From CAWHXG01 sp963833235 (GTDB lineage: Bacteria; Pseudomonadota; Alphaproteobacteria; Rhodobacterales; Rhodobacteraceae): a stretch of DNA of 64,000 nucleotides. Where the stretch lies: positions 1,178,001 to 1,242,000 of the forward strand of contig CAWHXG010000001.1 of assembly GCA_963833235.1 (NCBI GenBank), read 5' to 3'. Below the pieces are notes generated by a model that was given only the letters and a program-made list of their open reading frames with translations, was not told the origin of the DNA and ran no database searches. This document shows, piece after piece, positions 46,141 through 55,051 of the stretch. Both the position numbers and the translations under genes were made by a program. Numbering within the stretch: position 1 is the stretch's first letter; every line of letters begins with the position of its first letter.

Positions 46141-46917
46141 GTGACCGGCCCGAAACCGCCGGGATCGCGGCCGCCCGGCCGGCACTTGCCTGGCCCGTCA
46201 TCGCCCGGGATGGCCGAGCGCATCCGCGCCTTCATCCAGCAGCGGGGCTATGGCCTGAACGACAGGCTGCCCCCCGAGCGCGATCTGGCGCTGGCGATGG
46301 GGGTCTCGCGGGGCGAGTTGCGGCGCGGACTGGCGGACCTGGAGGCGGAGGGCGTGATCTGGCGCCATGTGGGGCGGGGCACCTTCGTGGGCGCCCGCCC
46401 GGTGCTGAACCTGGCCGACGTGACCTATCTGCGGGATCTTGTGACGCCGGTGCAGGTGGTCTCGGTGCGGATGATCATCGAGCCTGAGATGGCGCGGCTG
46501 GCGGCCGCAGATGCGGCGCTGGCCGATATCGACCGGATCCGCGATCGCGCCGCGCGGTGCCGCGCGGCGGCCGACTGGCGCGGCTACGAGGCGTGGGACA
46601 ACAAGCTGCATCACGAGATCGCGCGGGCCACCCGCAACAAGCTGCTGATCTACCTGTTCGAGACGCTCAACGTCGTGCGGCATTCGATGGTCTGGGGGCA
46701 ACGGCGACTGACGTCGGGCCCGAAGGCGGACTACCAGAGCTTCCGCGAGCACGACACCATCGTGGCCGCCATCGCCGGGCACGACGCGGACGGCGCGGCG
46801 CGCGCCATGCGGCGGCATCTGGAAAGCGTCTATTCCCGGGTTCTGCCGGCCTTGGCCGCCCTGGAAGCCGAAGGTCAGACGACGCGCAGGGTGAAGTCGC
46901 CGACCCCGGCCACGTGA
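46141..46917 (+). CDS. GntR-family transcriptional regulator, FCD type
   Basis: Up to 258 residues. A winged helix at about residues 25-85 (NDRLPPERDLALAMGVSRGE to RHVGRGTFVGARP) is followed by a helical FCD effector domain with metal-binding residues (DNKLHHEIARATRNKLL and a late FREHDTIVAAIAGHD). The start is GTG 46141 or ATG 46210; the longer form adds a Pro-rich tip. It probably controls the divergent FAH/ABC/Ldh operon in response to an organic acid. Its 3' end overlaps the convergent second FAH gene by 43 bp. Confidence 0.87.
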   Translation: MTGPKPPGSRPPGRHLPGPSSPGMAERIRAFIQQRGYGLNDRLPPERDLALAMGVSRGELRRGLADLEAEGVIWRHVGRGTFVGARPVLNLADVTYLRDLVTPVQVVSVRMIIEPEMARLAAADAALADIDRIRDRAARCRAAADWRGYEAWDNKLHHEIARATRNKLLIYLFETLNVVRHSMVWGQRRLTSGPKADYQSFREHDTIVAAIAGHDADGAARAMRRHLESVYSRVLPALAALEAEGQTTRRVKSPTPAT

Positions 46918-47561
46918 GCCTCCAGCACGTCGCCGGCCGTGACAGGGCCGACGCCCGAGGGCGTGCCGGTCATGATGAGATCGCCGGCGGCCAGCTCGAA
47001 ATACTCCGAGAGGTAAGAGATCATCTCGGGCACTTTCCAGATCATCTGGTTGAGGTCGCCCGACTGGCGCACCTCGCCGTTCACCGAAAGCTGCACCAGC
47101 CCTTCGGAGGGATGCCCCAGATCGGTGGCGGGGTGCAGCGGGCCCATGGGGGCGGAGCGCTCGAACGCCTTGCCGATCTCCCACGGCCGGCCCATCTTCT
47201 TGGCCTCGCCCTGCAGGTCGCGGCGGGTCATGTCGAGGCCCACGCCGTAGCCCCAGACGTGGTCCAGCGCCGAGCCGAGCGGGATGTTCGTGCCGCCGGA
47301 TTTCAGCGCGACGATCATCTCGATCTCGTGGTGCACGTCGGCGGTTTTCGCCGGGTAGGGAAACTCGCCCGATGCGTCGACGTTGTCGGGGTTCTTCTGG
47401 AAGAAGAAGGGCGGTTCGCGATCCGGGTCGTGGCCCATCTCGATGGCATGGGCGGCATAGTTGCGCCCGATGCAGTAGATCCGGCGGACCGGAAAGAGCG
47501 CCACCGACCCCGCGATCGGGACTGTGGCGCAGGCTGCGGGGGGAATGGCGTAATCCGGCAT
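46875..47561 (-). CDS. Fumarylacetoacetate hydrolase family protein (fumarylpyruvate hydrolase-like)
   Basis: The 228-residue short form has IYCIGRNYAAHAIEMGHDPD, PPFFFQKNPDNVDASG, the metal site VHHEIEMIVALKSGG and LIMTGTPSGVGPVTAGDVL. This compact form matches fumarylpyruvate hydrolases of the gentisate pathway, but other acylpyruvases are possible. It faces the GntR gene tail to tail, so regulator and two FAH paralogs form one locus. ATG 47561 gives the natural start MPDYAIPPAA. Confidence 0.87.
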   Translation of the reverse strand: MPDYAIPPAACATVPIAGSVALFPVRRIYCIGRNYAAHAIEMGHDPDREPPFFFQKNPDNVDASGEFPYPAKTADVHHEIEMIVALKSGGTNIPLGSALDHVWGYGVGLDMTRRDLQGEAKKMGRPWEIGKAFERSAPMGPLHPATDLGHPSEGLVQLSVNGEVRQSGDLNQMIWKVPEMISYLSEYFELAAGDLIMTGTPSGVGPVTAGDVLEAHVAGVGDFTLRVV

Positions 47562-47760
47562 GGCGGCAGACCTTTTCGGCTTGGGGGCGCCGCCCCGCAT
47601 GGCAGCTTCGCGGGGGCGAGGCAACGAAGCCAATTCCGCCATTGGTGTCGTCAGAGACCCCTGGCCCACCGGCCTCCCCGGCTCGGCTGCGGCGAGAGGG
47701 CCGGGCTTTCGGTGTCGGCCGGGCGACGCTAGATCGGAAGTCGAAGCGGCGGGAGGTCGG

Positions 47761-49552
47761 ATGGTGTTCGTCGATGCCTGGGCCAAGCTTGACCGATCCA
47801 GCGGCGCGACGCTGACGGTCGGCGATCATGGCACGGATGTCGCCGCGGTGATGGAAGCGCTTCTCGATGCGGGATGGGGCCGGCGGCTGGCAGACCTGAG
47901 CGGTGGCGGGCTGTCCGATGGAGACCGGTCCGCCCTGATCGCGACGGCCTTCCTTCACGACGTGGACAAGACGAATGCCGGGTTCTGGCGACGGCAATTC
48001 GCGGGCGCACCGCCGGTCGGGCACCTGACGCCGCTGTTGGCCTGCAGTCCCGGGCTACACAAGACGCTCGCGGCGCTTCCCGGCCCGATCGGGCAACCCG
48101 ACCTCTGCGCGGCCCTGCTGGCGCATCACGGGCGGCCGGCCCCGAAGTGCGAACCGCGCGAGGAGGAGCTGTGGGTGTCCGCGGCACGCTACGACCCGCT
48201 GGCGCAGCTATCTGCGCTGATTGCCGCCTTCCGCGCCGCCTGGCCCGGCGGTCTGGACGGTGCGCCGCCCAAGCTGCCACCGGCGGCGGTGTCGGTCTTC
48301 GCCGGGCTGCTGACGCTGGCCGACTGGATCGGGTCGGACCCGGCGCGCTTTCCCCTCGGCGGCGTGACGGGTGCCGCACGGCGGGCCCGCTCCCGCGAGT
48401 CGGCGCAGCGGGTTGTCGCAGGGCTGGGCCTTGGCGCGGACGAGGCTTTGCGCGAACGGGCGGGGCAGGCCACATTCAGAAACACCTTCGGGTTCGAACC
48501 CCGGACGATGCAGACGGAAGCGGCAACGGCCGACGCGCCCCTGACGGTGCTGGAGGCCGAGACCGGGTCGGGCAAGACGGAGGCGGCGATCTGGCGGTTC
48601 GTGCGCCTGTTCGCGGCCGGCGCAGTCGATGGCGCCTACTTCGCCCTGCCCACCCGGTCAAGTGCCGTGCAGATGGAGGCGCGGCTGACACGGGCGATGG
48701 ACGCGGTGTTCGGGGCGGGGACCGTGCCGGTCACGCTGGCCGTGCCCGGATACCTGCGGGTCGGCGGGGTGGAGGGGCGTCGCATCGGTCCGTGGGACGT
48801 GCTTTGGCCCGACGCGCCGCATGAGGCGCTGCGTGACGCGAGGTGGGCGGGGGGAGGCGCCCAAGCAGTTCCTCGCAGCCCGTGTCGCCGTCGGCACGGT
48901 GGATCAGGTGCTGATGTCCGGCCTGAAGGTGCGGCATGCGCACCTGCGCGCGGCCTGTCTGTCGCGGTCGCTGCTGGTGGTGGACGAGGTTCATGCGAGC
49001 GACGACTACATGTCGGAGATCCTGTGTCGCGTGCTGGCCAACCATCTGGGGGCCGGGGGCCATGCGATGCTGCTGTCGGCAACGCTCGGTAACGCGGCGC
49101 GGGCGCGGCTTACGGGGCGCAAGGCCGCGGAGAAGGCCGCGGCCGTGGCGGTGCCCTATCCGGCGGTCCATACGCGCGTCGCGACGGTCGGGGCGGAGGG
49201 CGGGCAGGCCAAGCGGGTCTGCGTCGCGTTGGCGGGATCCCTCGACGATGCGGAGGCGATCGCGACATGGGCGGCCGCGGCAGCGGGAGCGGGCGCGCGG
49301 GTGCTGGTGCTGCGCAACACGGTGCGCGGCGCTCTGGCGATGCCGGCGGCGTTGGAGGCGTTGGCCGATCAGGCGCTGCTCTGGCAGGTGGCAGATCGAC
49401 CCGGTTTGCACTATGGAAGGTTCGCGGCAGAGGATCGGCGGATCCTCGACTGCCGGATCGAGACGGCGTTCGGCAGGGCGAAGATCGCTGCATGCCAAAA
49501 CGTTGTCCCGAGCCGGGCATTCACCGCCAGGGCTCCCTTTCACGTTCGGTGA
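47761..49552 (+). pseudogene. cas3: CRISPR-associated Cas3 (HD nuclease-helicase), frameshifted and C-terminally truncated
   Basis: The ATG at 47761 follows GGGAGG. The HD nuclease part has FLHDVDKTNAGFWRRQF and LLAHHG. The helicase part has Walker A EAETGSGKTEAAIW (about residue 265), then, after a frame change, VGTVDQVL and the DEVH box LLVVDEVHASDDYMSEIL, then LLSATLG. Removing one G from the run at 48849-48854 rejoins the frames (RWAGEAPKQFLAARV). The protein then ends near ILDCRIETAFGRAK, before the motif that should resemble QSLD...QRIGRLHRH, so at least 150-200 residues are lost. No other cas gene or CRISPR array is nearby. Confidence 0.88.
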
Positions 49553-49556
49553 AGGG

Positions 49557-49582
49557 GCCATGCCAGCTTCGCCGGGCATGGC
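49557..49582. terminator. Hairpin after the truncated cas3
   Basis: GCCATGCC and GGCATGGC form a perfect 8-bp stem directly after the truncated cas3 stop. A second imperfect stem just upstream (CCCTTTCAC / GTGAAGGGG, about 49534-49556) includes the stop itself. No T-tract follows. It may be a terminator brought in with the deletion junction or a chance dyad. Confidence 0.35.
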
Positions 49583-49628
49583 TCGATACTTCCTCCCCGC
49601 CGGCATCAGAAGGGGAAAGCACGACAGT

Positions 49629-50057
49629 TTAGCCCGCGGGTTGCGGCTCCCTTCGCCAATCGGTCAGCAGGGCCGTGGCGGCACCCAGACCGAGGCAGGT
49701 CGGGTGCACCGTGTCGGCGATGGGATCGAGATCGACGAGGGCCTTGACCGCGAGCCCGGCAGCGACGGCGGCCAGCAGACAGCCGCCATGGCGCTGCCGG
49801 GCGAGCAGCGCGCCCAGCAGGCCGAAGCCGCCCGCCAACATGCCGTCGCGGACGCGGTTCATGCTGGCGAAGACCGGTGGGATCTGCAAGGCGCCGGCAG
49901 TCGGCGAAACGACCCTAACGCGAATGGCGGGGGTGCCGGGCGCGATGCAGGCGGCGTCCAGCCCGATCCCCTCATCGGCGATCCCCGCCCGGACCCATGC
50001 CGGGAACATGCGCTCGTTCGCGCAATGGTCGTCGTAGGTGACGATCCTTACAGCAGC
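49629..50057 (-). other. Unrecognised open frame fused behind the mprF remnant
   Basis: This open frame continues from the mprF remnant without a stop but has no similarity to MprF. It contains DDHCANERMFPAWVRAGIAD, then a hydrophobic part with MLAGGFGLLGALLARQRHGG and ALVDLDPIADTVHPTCLGLG. The last part looks like a membrane protein piece. It is probably one or two gene fragments joined by deletion. No function is claimed. Confidence 0.4.
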
Positions 50058-50795
50058 CCTTCGAAGACCGCCGGAGGCGAGGCGAATGACGTCGTTGAGC
50101 ATCTGGACGGCCGCGAAGCCACCGGGGCGGGCGAAGGAGCGGGGCGTCCGGACCGGGTCGAACTTTCGCTTGAACGCCTCCAGCCCCTTGGAATGATAGA
50201 ACCGTCCGTCGTGGTCGTGGATCAGGCCGCCGATGCGGTTCCAGCGGGTCGCGAAGCGGCGGTTGGCCATGCCGGGTAGCGGCGCCGCGCCGAGGTTGTA
50301 CCACCGAAAGCTCTGTGCCGCGCCACGGGCCATTGAGCTGACCGATGAGCGCGTCCATCGTCACCTTCATGGCGTCGGTGTCGCAGCGCGCCAAAGCCGA
50401 GCGACAGTTCGTGCCGCTTCACTCCCTGCCAGATGTTGGCGAAGGCGGCGATGCGGCCGGTGTCGCGGTGGCGCAGGACCGCGTGGTCGAAGTTGGCGAG
50501 GTACGTCTCAACGACGGCGCCGAGGGCAAAGCCCTACGCCTGCCCGGCCTTGCGCTCCATCCAGGCGTCGGAGACGGCGCACAGGGCGGGCATCAGCGCC
50601 GGCAGTCCGGCGGCGGGGACGACCTCGAAGTCGTAGCCGTCGCGCGCGGCGCGGGTAACGGCGTGGCGCAGGCCCCTGGCCTGGGGCCTTCAAGGCGAAG
50701 CTCCGCAACGGCACGCGCGCCAGCTCGCCGATCTTCATCGTCGAAAGCCAGAGGTCGAGATAGGTGGGCAGCTCGCGCGCCGTGCCCCAGGGCCG
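50058..50795 (-). pseudogene. Remnant of mprF-type phosphatidylglycerol lysyltransferase (DUF2156 domain)
   Basis: Only the C-terminal catalytic domain is left. In order and across frames one reads LPTYLDLWLSTMKIGELARV, AARDGYDFEVVPAAGLPALM, SDAWMERKAGQA-stop, GAVVETYLANFDHAVLRHRD, TGRIAAFANIWQGVKRHELS, DTDAMKVTMDALIGQLN, FRWYNLGAAPLPGM and FYHSKGLEAFKRKFDPVRTP. A TAG at 50534-50536 interrupts it, and the frame changes near 50335. The membrane flippase half is absent. MprF attaches lysine or alanine to phosphatidylglycerol; this copy cannot work as sequenced. Confidence 0.75.
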
Positions 50796-51272
50796 CAGGG
50801 CGGAGCAGGGGAGGTGGCGGTGGCAGATGTCGCAGCTGCCCATCGCGGTGTGCGGGACCCGGCTTAACGGAGGCCCCTGGGCGGACGCGCCCCGATCGCG
50901 GCGACAGGGGGCGGGTGCGGCGCCCGTTTCGGTCGTCGAGGACCTGCGCAGGGATCTCGTACGGCTGGGGCCGTTTTAGACGCCATCCTGCGGATCGCCC
51001 GCATCGACGCGGCGCGGGGCGAGCGTCTGCGGGACCGCTTCCCTGCATGCGCTAGTGCGGGAGCCGGGCGAGACCTGGCAGGTCGTGGCCAAGGAGACGG
51101 GGCAGTCCCTTGCGGTGGGTGCGGGGCCTGTCGACCTGACGGTGCGGGGCGACGTGGGCCTGCTGTGGCGGATGCTGGCGAACCCTTTAGCAGAACGCGG
51201 TCACGCACGAACCGCCGGGCAACGGCATCGTGCTGCGCGCCAGGATGGATGCGGCGCCGGTGCCGGAGGTGA
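50796..51272. other. Degraded stretch without an intact gene
   Basis: About 480 bp with only short open frames. A plus-strand piece near 51055-51190 reads REPGETWQVVAKETGQSLAV and VDLTVRGDVGLLWRMLANP. This vaguely resembles the end of a DinB/maleylpyruvate-isomerase-like protein, but it is too short to assign. The rest could be the upstream, decayed part of mprF. Confidence 0.4.
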
Positions 51273-51626
51273 CATTGCAAAAAGCGCATCTTGCCCGGGT
51301 GCCAGCTTACCCGCGACATCGTGCATGAAGTCGTCGTCTATACCGTAATCGGTCAGCTTGCCGGAAAGCGCGCCGGCGCCTGCGCCGACGGCGACGCCAA
51401 GCAGCGGGTTGAAGAACAAGAGCCCCGCCAGATTGCGCCGCCTGCGGCACCCACGGCCCACTTGTTCACCATCTGGCTGAGCTTGACGGTGCCTACGGTG
51501 TCGGTGGTGGCAACGACGGCGTCGGTCACATCGACAAGGCATTCCTCGGCCATGCCGAACAGCTCGGCGCGCCCGGCCTCGGCCTTCTCGGGGGGAGTCG
51601 TATCCGATCATGAGGAGTTCGTTCAT
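51273..51626 (-). pseudogene. DUF1269 family membrane protein, frameshifted and 3'-truncated
   Basis: Starting at ATG 51626 one reads MNELLMIGYDS, then in a second frame MAEECLVDVTDAVVATTDTV and VKLSQMVNKWAVGAAGG, then back in the first frame LLFFNPLLGVAVGAGAGALS and DYGIDDDFMHDVAGKLAPGQ. This order matches DUF1269, small proteins with a glycine-rich membrane hairpin. One extra C in the run near 51592-51597 and another indel near 51435 explain the frame changes. The expected C-terminal tail after DALF is missing. Confidence 0.75.
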
Positions 51627-51661
51627 GCAGTCTCTCTTCTTCGGAGTGGGGGCCGGTCAGG

Positions 51662-51910
51662 TCATCGACCAGCCGTGGCTGATGCCACAACGTCGGCCAC
51701 CTGCTCTTCTGTGGTGACGTCCATCGGGACCCCCATCGCCTGGCCGTGGCCCTGCGCCGTCAGCGCCTCCGCCGTTGCGCGGGACGCGTCGAACGCGAGG
51801 TCGGCGACCACGGCCCGGGCGTCGTCGGATACGAAGCGGGTGGCGGTCTCCTTGCCGATGCCGCTGGCGGCGCCGGTGATCAGGCAGACCTTTCCTTCCA
51901 GGCTCATCAT
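51662..51910 (-). pseudogene. N-terminal fragment of a 3-hydroxybutyrate dehydrogenase-like SDR
   Basis: The 82 residues contain the complete SDR coenzyme motif in KVCLITGAASGIGKETATRF and the later MDVTTEEQVADVV. They stop at about one third of a normal 260-residue SDR, before the catalytic YxxxK. The closest group by sequence is D-3-hydroxybutyrate dehydrogenase. Its ATG overlaps the end of the acetoacetate decarboxylase fragment, preserving what looks like the original operon order. Confidence 0.75.
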
Positions 51911-52308
51911 TTCAGAACGTCTTCATCGGGCGCGGAGCGTAAAGACCGCATCTCGCGCAGGTTGTTGATGTGGGTGGAGTGCCGGATCCCGGCGAGCCTG
52001 GCATGGCCGATCAAGTGGGCCCAGGCCGGGTGACTGTAGCCCATCGTGCCCGTGGCGATGCGCACCGAGCCCATGTCGAGCGTGCCCCTCGGAGCCTCGG
52101 CCTCGACGCGCAGCGCGGGTGCGGCCAGCTTCTTCGGGAAATCCCAGATTTCGCGCCCGCCGGCGATGGGGGCGCCGTCGTCGAGATACATCGCGTGGGT
52201 GTAGCCGCCCGCCGCGCCGTCCAGCGTGACGGGGATGACCTGGCCAGATTCTGTGTAGTTACCGATGCCGGTCGAATCCGGCTTGCGGATGAACTCGAAC
52301 TTCACCAC
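51907..52308 (-). pseudogene. Internal fragment of acetoacetate decarboxylase
   Basis: The piece VVKFEFIRKPDSTGIGNYTE, SGQVIPVTLDGAAGGYTHAM, GREIWDFPKKLAAPALRVEA and SVRIATGTMGYSHPAW covers the middle of the enzyme, including the FPKK stretch with the Schiff-base lysine. Both ends are missing: the N-terminus is joined to a patatin fragment near 52310, and after GYSHPAW the sequence is unrelated. The intact enzyme would turn acetoacetate into acetone and CO2. Confidence 0.78.
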
Positions 52309-52311
52309 CAG

Positions 52312-52777
52312 CTCTCTCGACGTCCACCGCGCCCACGCTGATGCGCGGACCATGAGCGTTGAGAAATCGAAGTCGACCAGCCGCGCCAGCGTGGCCCGCA
52401 GGAGCGTGGTATCGTAGAGGCTCTCGGGCGGATGGGGGGCTGAGGGCGAGAACGCGCAGGGCGCGCGGGGCCGGAAGAAGCCGGGTACGCCGCGCATGGT
52501 GCCTGCGCCCGCGACCATCTCGCCATGTTTACCGCGCCTTCGCGCCGGCGATCCTGGGCGCCCACGGCATGTCGCGGGCGGCTCCGTTCAAGAAGTCGTG
52601 CAACCGGGCGAGGCGGTTCCCGGCTGGCTTCCCGGAGACGATCGCGGCGTTGATCGCGCCGATCGAGATGCCCGCCACCCAGTCGGGGATCCGCCCGCTT
52701 TCCGCCAGCCCCTGGTAGGCGCCAAGCGCGCCCCCACCTTGCAGGGCGAGAACGGTTTTCCCTTGGCTCGGTATCAC
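52312..52777 (-). pseudogene. Patatin-like phospholipase, collapsed remnant
   Basis: From ATG 52777 the sequence reads TVLALQGGGALGAYQ and then GLAESGRIPDWVAGISIGAI, so the oxyanion loop GGGALG and the nucleophile motif GISIG are present, but about six residues between them are missing. After RDMPWAPRIAGAKA the frame is lost. A second frame at about 52312-52434 has ESLYDTTLLRATLARLVDFD and, one base off, RISVGAVDVE, a later part of patatins. Most of the protein is deleted. Confidence 0.72.
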
Positions 52778-52919
52778 TGCCTCCTAACCGGGCCGTCCAT
52801 GGACTTGTCCTTGATCCTGCCGAATGAGATGCGTGTCGGATCCCATAGGCGCCTTGAGGGAAGCTTACTTCCTTGTGAGGCGAAGCCAGCGGCCTCGCCC
52901 GGCCCGCACTCTGGCGTTC

Positions 52920-53150
52920 GGACGCTCGCGATCCGCTTGCGCCGCCAGGCCTCATGGGCCCCGGCGATGCTGAATGGCGCATGCCACCCGAGCTCGCCCG
53001 GAGCCACGCTGCCCGTCCGCCGCAGCCGCTGCCACTGCTTCATCGCACACGACGGCGCGATGCTCGGCACTGCCGCTGCCTCCCAGGACCCTGGCGGTCT
53101 CGCCCGCCGCATGCCGGCCCATCGACCGCTCCCGCAGGTCCATCGAACGC
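52920..53150 (-). mobile_element. Relict IS630-type transposase N-terminus
   Basis: Two frames together give MDLRERSMGRHAAGETARVL and then QWQRLRRTGSVAPGELGWHA with PFSIAGAHEAWRRKRIASV. This is the helix-turn-helix start of IS630-family transposases, in which RRTGSVAPG and an IAG.HEAWL-like stretch are usual. The DDE catalytic domain is absent, and no terminal repeats were recognised. It is a dead remnant at the edge of the degraded region. Confidence 0.6.
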
Positions 53151-53511
53151 GCTTTGCCCAGCCGATCTTTCCCGGGAATATACTCCGGGGGACGTGGATC
53201 AGAACCGAAGTCGTCCGGAACTCCCGTTCAGGCCCAGTTCCTGGCGGGCGGCGAGGCTGGCCAATCGGGGGCGCGCTGGCTAGGAGGGTCGGGATTGCCC
53301 CGCAGGGGGCCGCGGACGACGACGCTTTTGGACCGCAGGGCAGTTGCCGTTCTGCGGGGAGGGTGCGCAACGCCCGGTTGCCATCGTGGCGCCATCGGTT
53401 CAAGCAGCCGTGGCGACGGAGGGCGGAACGGGCCTTGCCCGGTCTTCCAAACCGGGCGGGCTTCCTTCCGCAGCACGGCTTGGCCCAGACGAAGAGTGAG
53501 GTGCCCCCCCG
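53151..53511. other. Intergenic stretch upstream of the SulP gene
   Basis: These 361 bp contain no gene that I can support; the open frames seen run through unrelated regions. The promoter of the SulP gene should lie here. GAGTGAGG shortly before 53512 may be its ribosome site. Confidence 0.5.
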
Positions 53512-55002
53512 GTGGCAAACGATACGATGACCGGCCTGCGCGCCGAATGGTTCGGCAATGTCCGCCCCGACCTTCTGGCCGGGCTTGTGGTGGCGCTCGC
53601 GCTGATCCCCGAGGCGATCGCGTTCAGCATCATCGCGGGCGTGGACCCCAAGATCGGGCTCTATGCCAGTTTCTCCATCGCCGTCATCACCGCCATCGCC
53701 GGCGGGCGGCCGGGCATGATCTCGGCCGCGACCGCCGCGACCGCGGTGCTGATGGTGACGCTGGTGCGCGACCACGGGCTGCAATACCTGCTGGCCGCCA
53801 CCGTGCTGGCCGGCCTCTTCCAGATCGCCGCCGGGATGCTGAAGCTGGGGCGGGTCATGCGCTTCGTCTCGCGCAGCGTGATGACCGGCTTCGTCAACGC
53901 GCTGGCGATCCTGATCTTCATGGCGCAGATCCCCGAGCTGACCGGCGTGGGATGGGAAACCTATGCCATGGTCGCGGCGGGCCTCTGCATCATCTACGGG
54001 TTCCCGCGGATCACCACGGCCATCCCCTCGCCGCTCGTCACCATCGTGGTGCTGACGGGGCTGGCCTGGTGGCTGGGGATCGACGTGCGGACGGTGGGCG
54101 ACATGGGCGCCCTGCCCGACACGTTGCCGGTGTTCCTGATCCCCGACATCCCGCTGAACCTGGAGACGCTGCAGATCATCGTGCCGGTGGCGCTGGCGGT
54201 GGCGGCGGTGGGGCTGCTCGAGAGCCTGATGACCGCGCAGATCGTCGACGACCTGACGGATACCAAGAGCGACAAGAACCGCGAATGCATCGGGCAGGGC
54301 CTGGCCAACACCGCGACGGGGTTCGTCGGCGGGATGGCGGGCTGCGCGATGATCGGGCAATCGATGATCAACGTGAAGTCGGGCGGTCGCGGGCGGCTGA
54401 GTTGCTTTGCCGCCGGCGTGTTCCTGCTGATCCTGATCGTGGGGCTGGGGGATCTGGTGGCGCAGATCCCGATGCCGGCGCTCGTGGCGATCATGATCAT
54501 GGTGAGTGTCGGCACGTTCTCGTGGTCGTCGCTGCGGGCGCTGCGCGAGCATCCGACCTCGTCGAGCGTCGTGATGCTGGCGACCGTGGCGGTGACGGTG
54601 GGCACGCACAACCTGGCGCTTGGCGTGCTGACGGGCGTGCTGCTCTCGGGCATCTTCTTCGCGGGCAAGATCGCGCAGCTTTTCCGCGTGCGCTCGGTGC
54701 TGTCGGAAGACGGGCTGCACCGGACCTACCGGGTCGAGGGCCAGCTTTTCTTCGCCAGCGCCGACGATTTCGCCGCGGCGTTCGATTTCAACGAATCGCT
54801 CGAGCGGGTGACGATCGACGTGAGCCGCGCGCATATCTGGGATGTGTCTTCGGTTGCCGCGCTCGATATGGCGGTGCTGAAGTTCCGCCGGGACGGCGCG
54901 GATGTTGATATCGTCGGGCTGAACGAAGCCAGCGAGACCATCGTCGACAAGCTGGCCGAGCACGACAAGCCGGGCGCGATGGACCGGCTGATGGAGCATT
55001 AG
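53512..55002 (+). CDS. SulP family anion transporter with C-terminal STAS domain
   Basis: The 496-residue membrane protein has the SulP core of about 10-12 helices, with ALALIPEAIAFSIIAGVDPK near the start (family signature region), TVLAGLFQIAAGMLKLGRVM and GLLESLMTAQIVDDLTDTKS. A STAS domain fills residues about 400-496 (VTIDVSRAHIWDVSSVAALD). SulP proteins move sulfate, bicarbonate or dicarboxylates with Na+ or H+. The family cannot fix the substrate; linkage to a universal stress protein is common. The start is GTG 53512. Confidence 0.9.
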   Translation: MANDTMTGLRAEWFGNVRPDLLAGLVVALALIPEAIAFSIIAGVDPKIGLYASFSIAVITAIAGGRPGMISAATAATAVLMVTLVRDHGLQYLLAATVLAGLFQIAAGMLKLGRVMRFVSRSVMTGFVNALAILIFMAQIPELTGVGWETYAMVAAGLCIIYGFPRITTAIPSPLVTIVVLTGLAWWLGIDVRTVGDMGALPDTLPVFLIPDIPLNLETLQIIVPVALAVAAVGLLESLMTAQIVDDLTDTKSDKNRECIGQGLANTATGFVGGMAGCAMIGQSMINVKSGGRGRLSCFAAGVFLLILIVGLGDLVAQIPMPALVAIMIMVSVGTFSWSSLRALREHPTSSSVVMLATVAVTVGTHNLALGVLTGVLLSGIFFAGKIAQLFRVRSVLSEDGLHRTYRVEGQLFFASADDFAAAFDFNESLERVTIDVSRAHIWDVSSVAALDMAVLKFRRDGADVDIVGLNEASETIVDKLAEHDKPGAMDRLMEH

Positions 55003-55051
55003 GCCGTGGCTGGGGCGGGTCCCGCGCCAAAGGGGCCAAGGGAGAGACATC

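Noticed and set aside
49553..53511. Search for a CRISPR array or further cas genes beside cas3
   Set aside because: No regularly spaced repeats of 28-37 bp and no Cas1, Cas2, Cas5, Cas7 or Cas8 features were seen on either strand.
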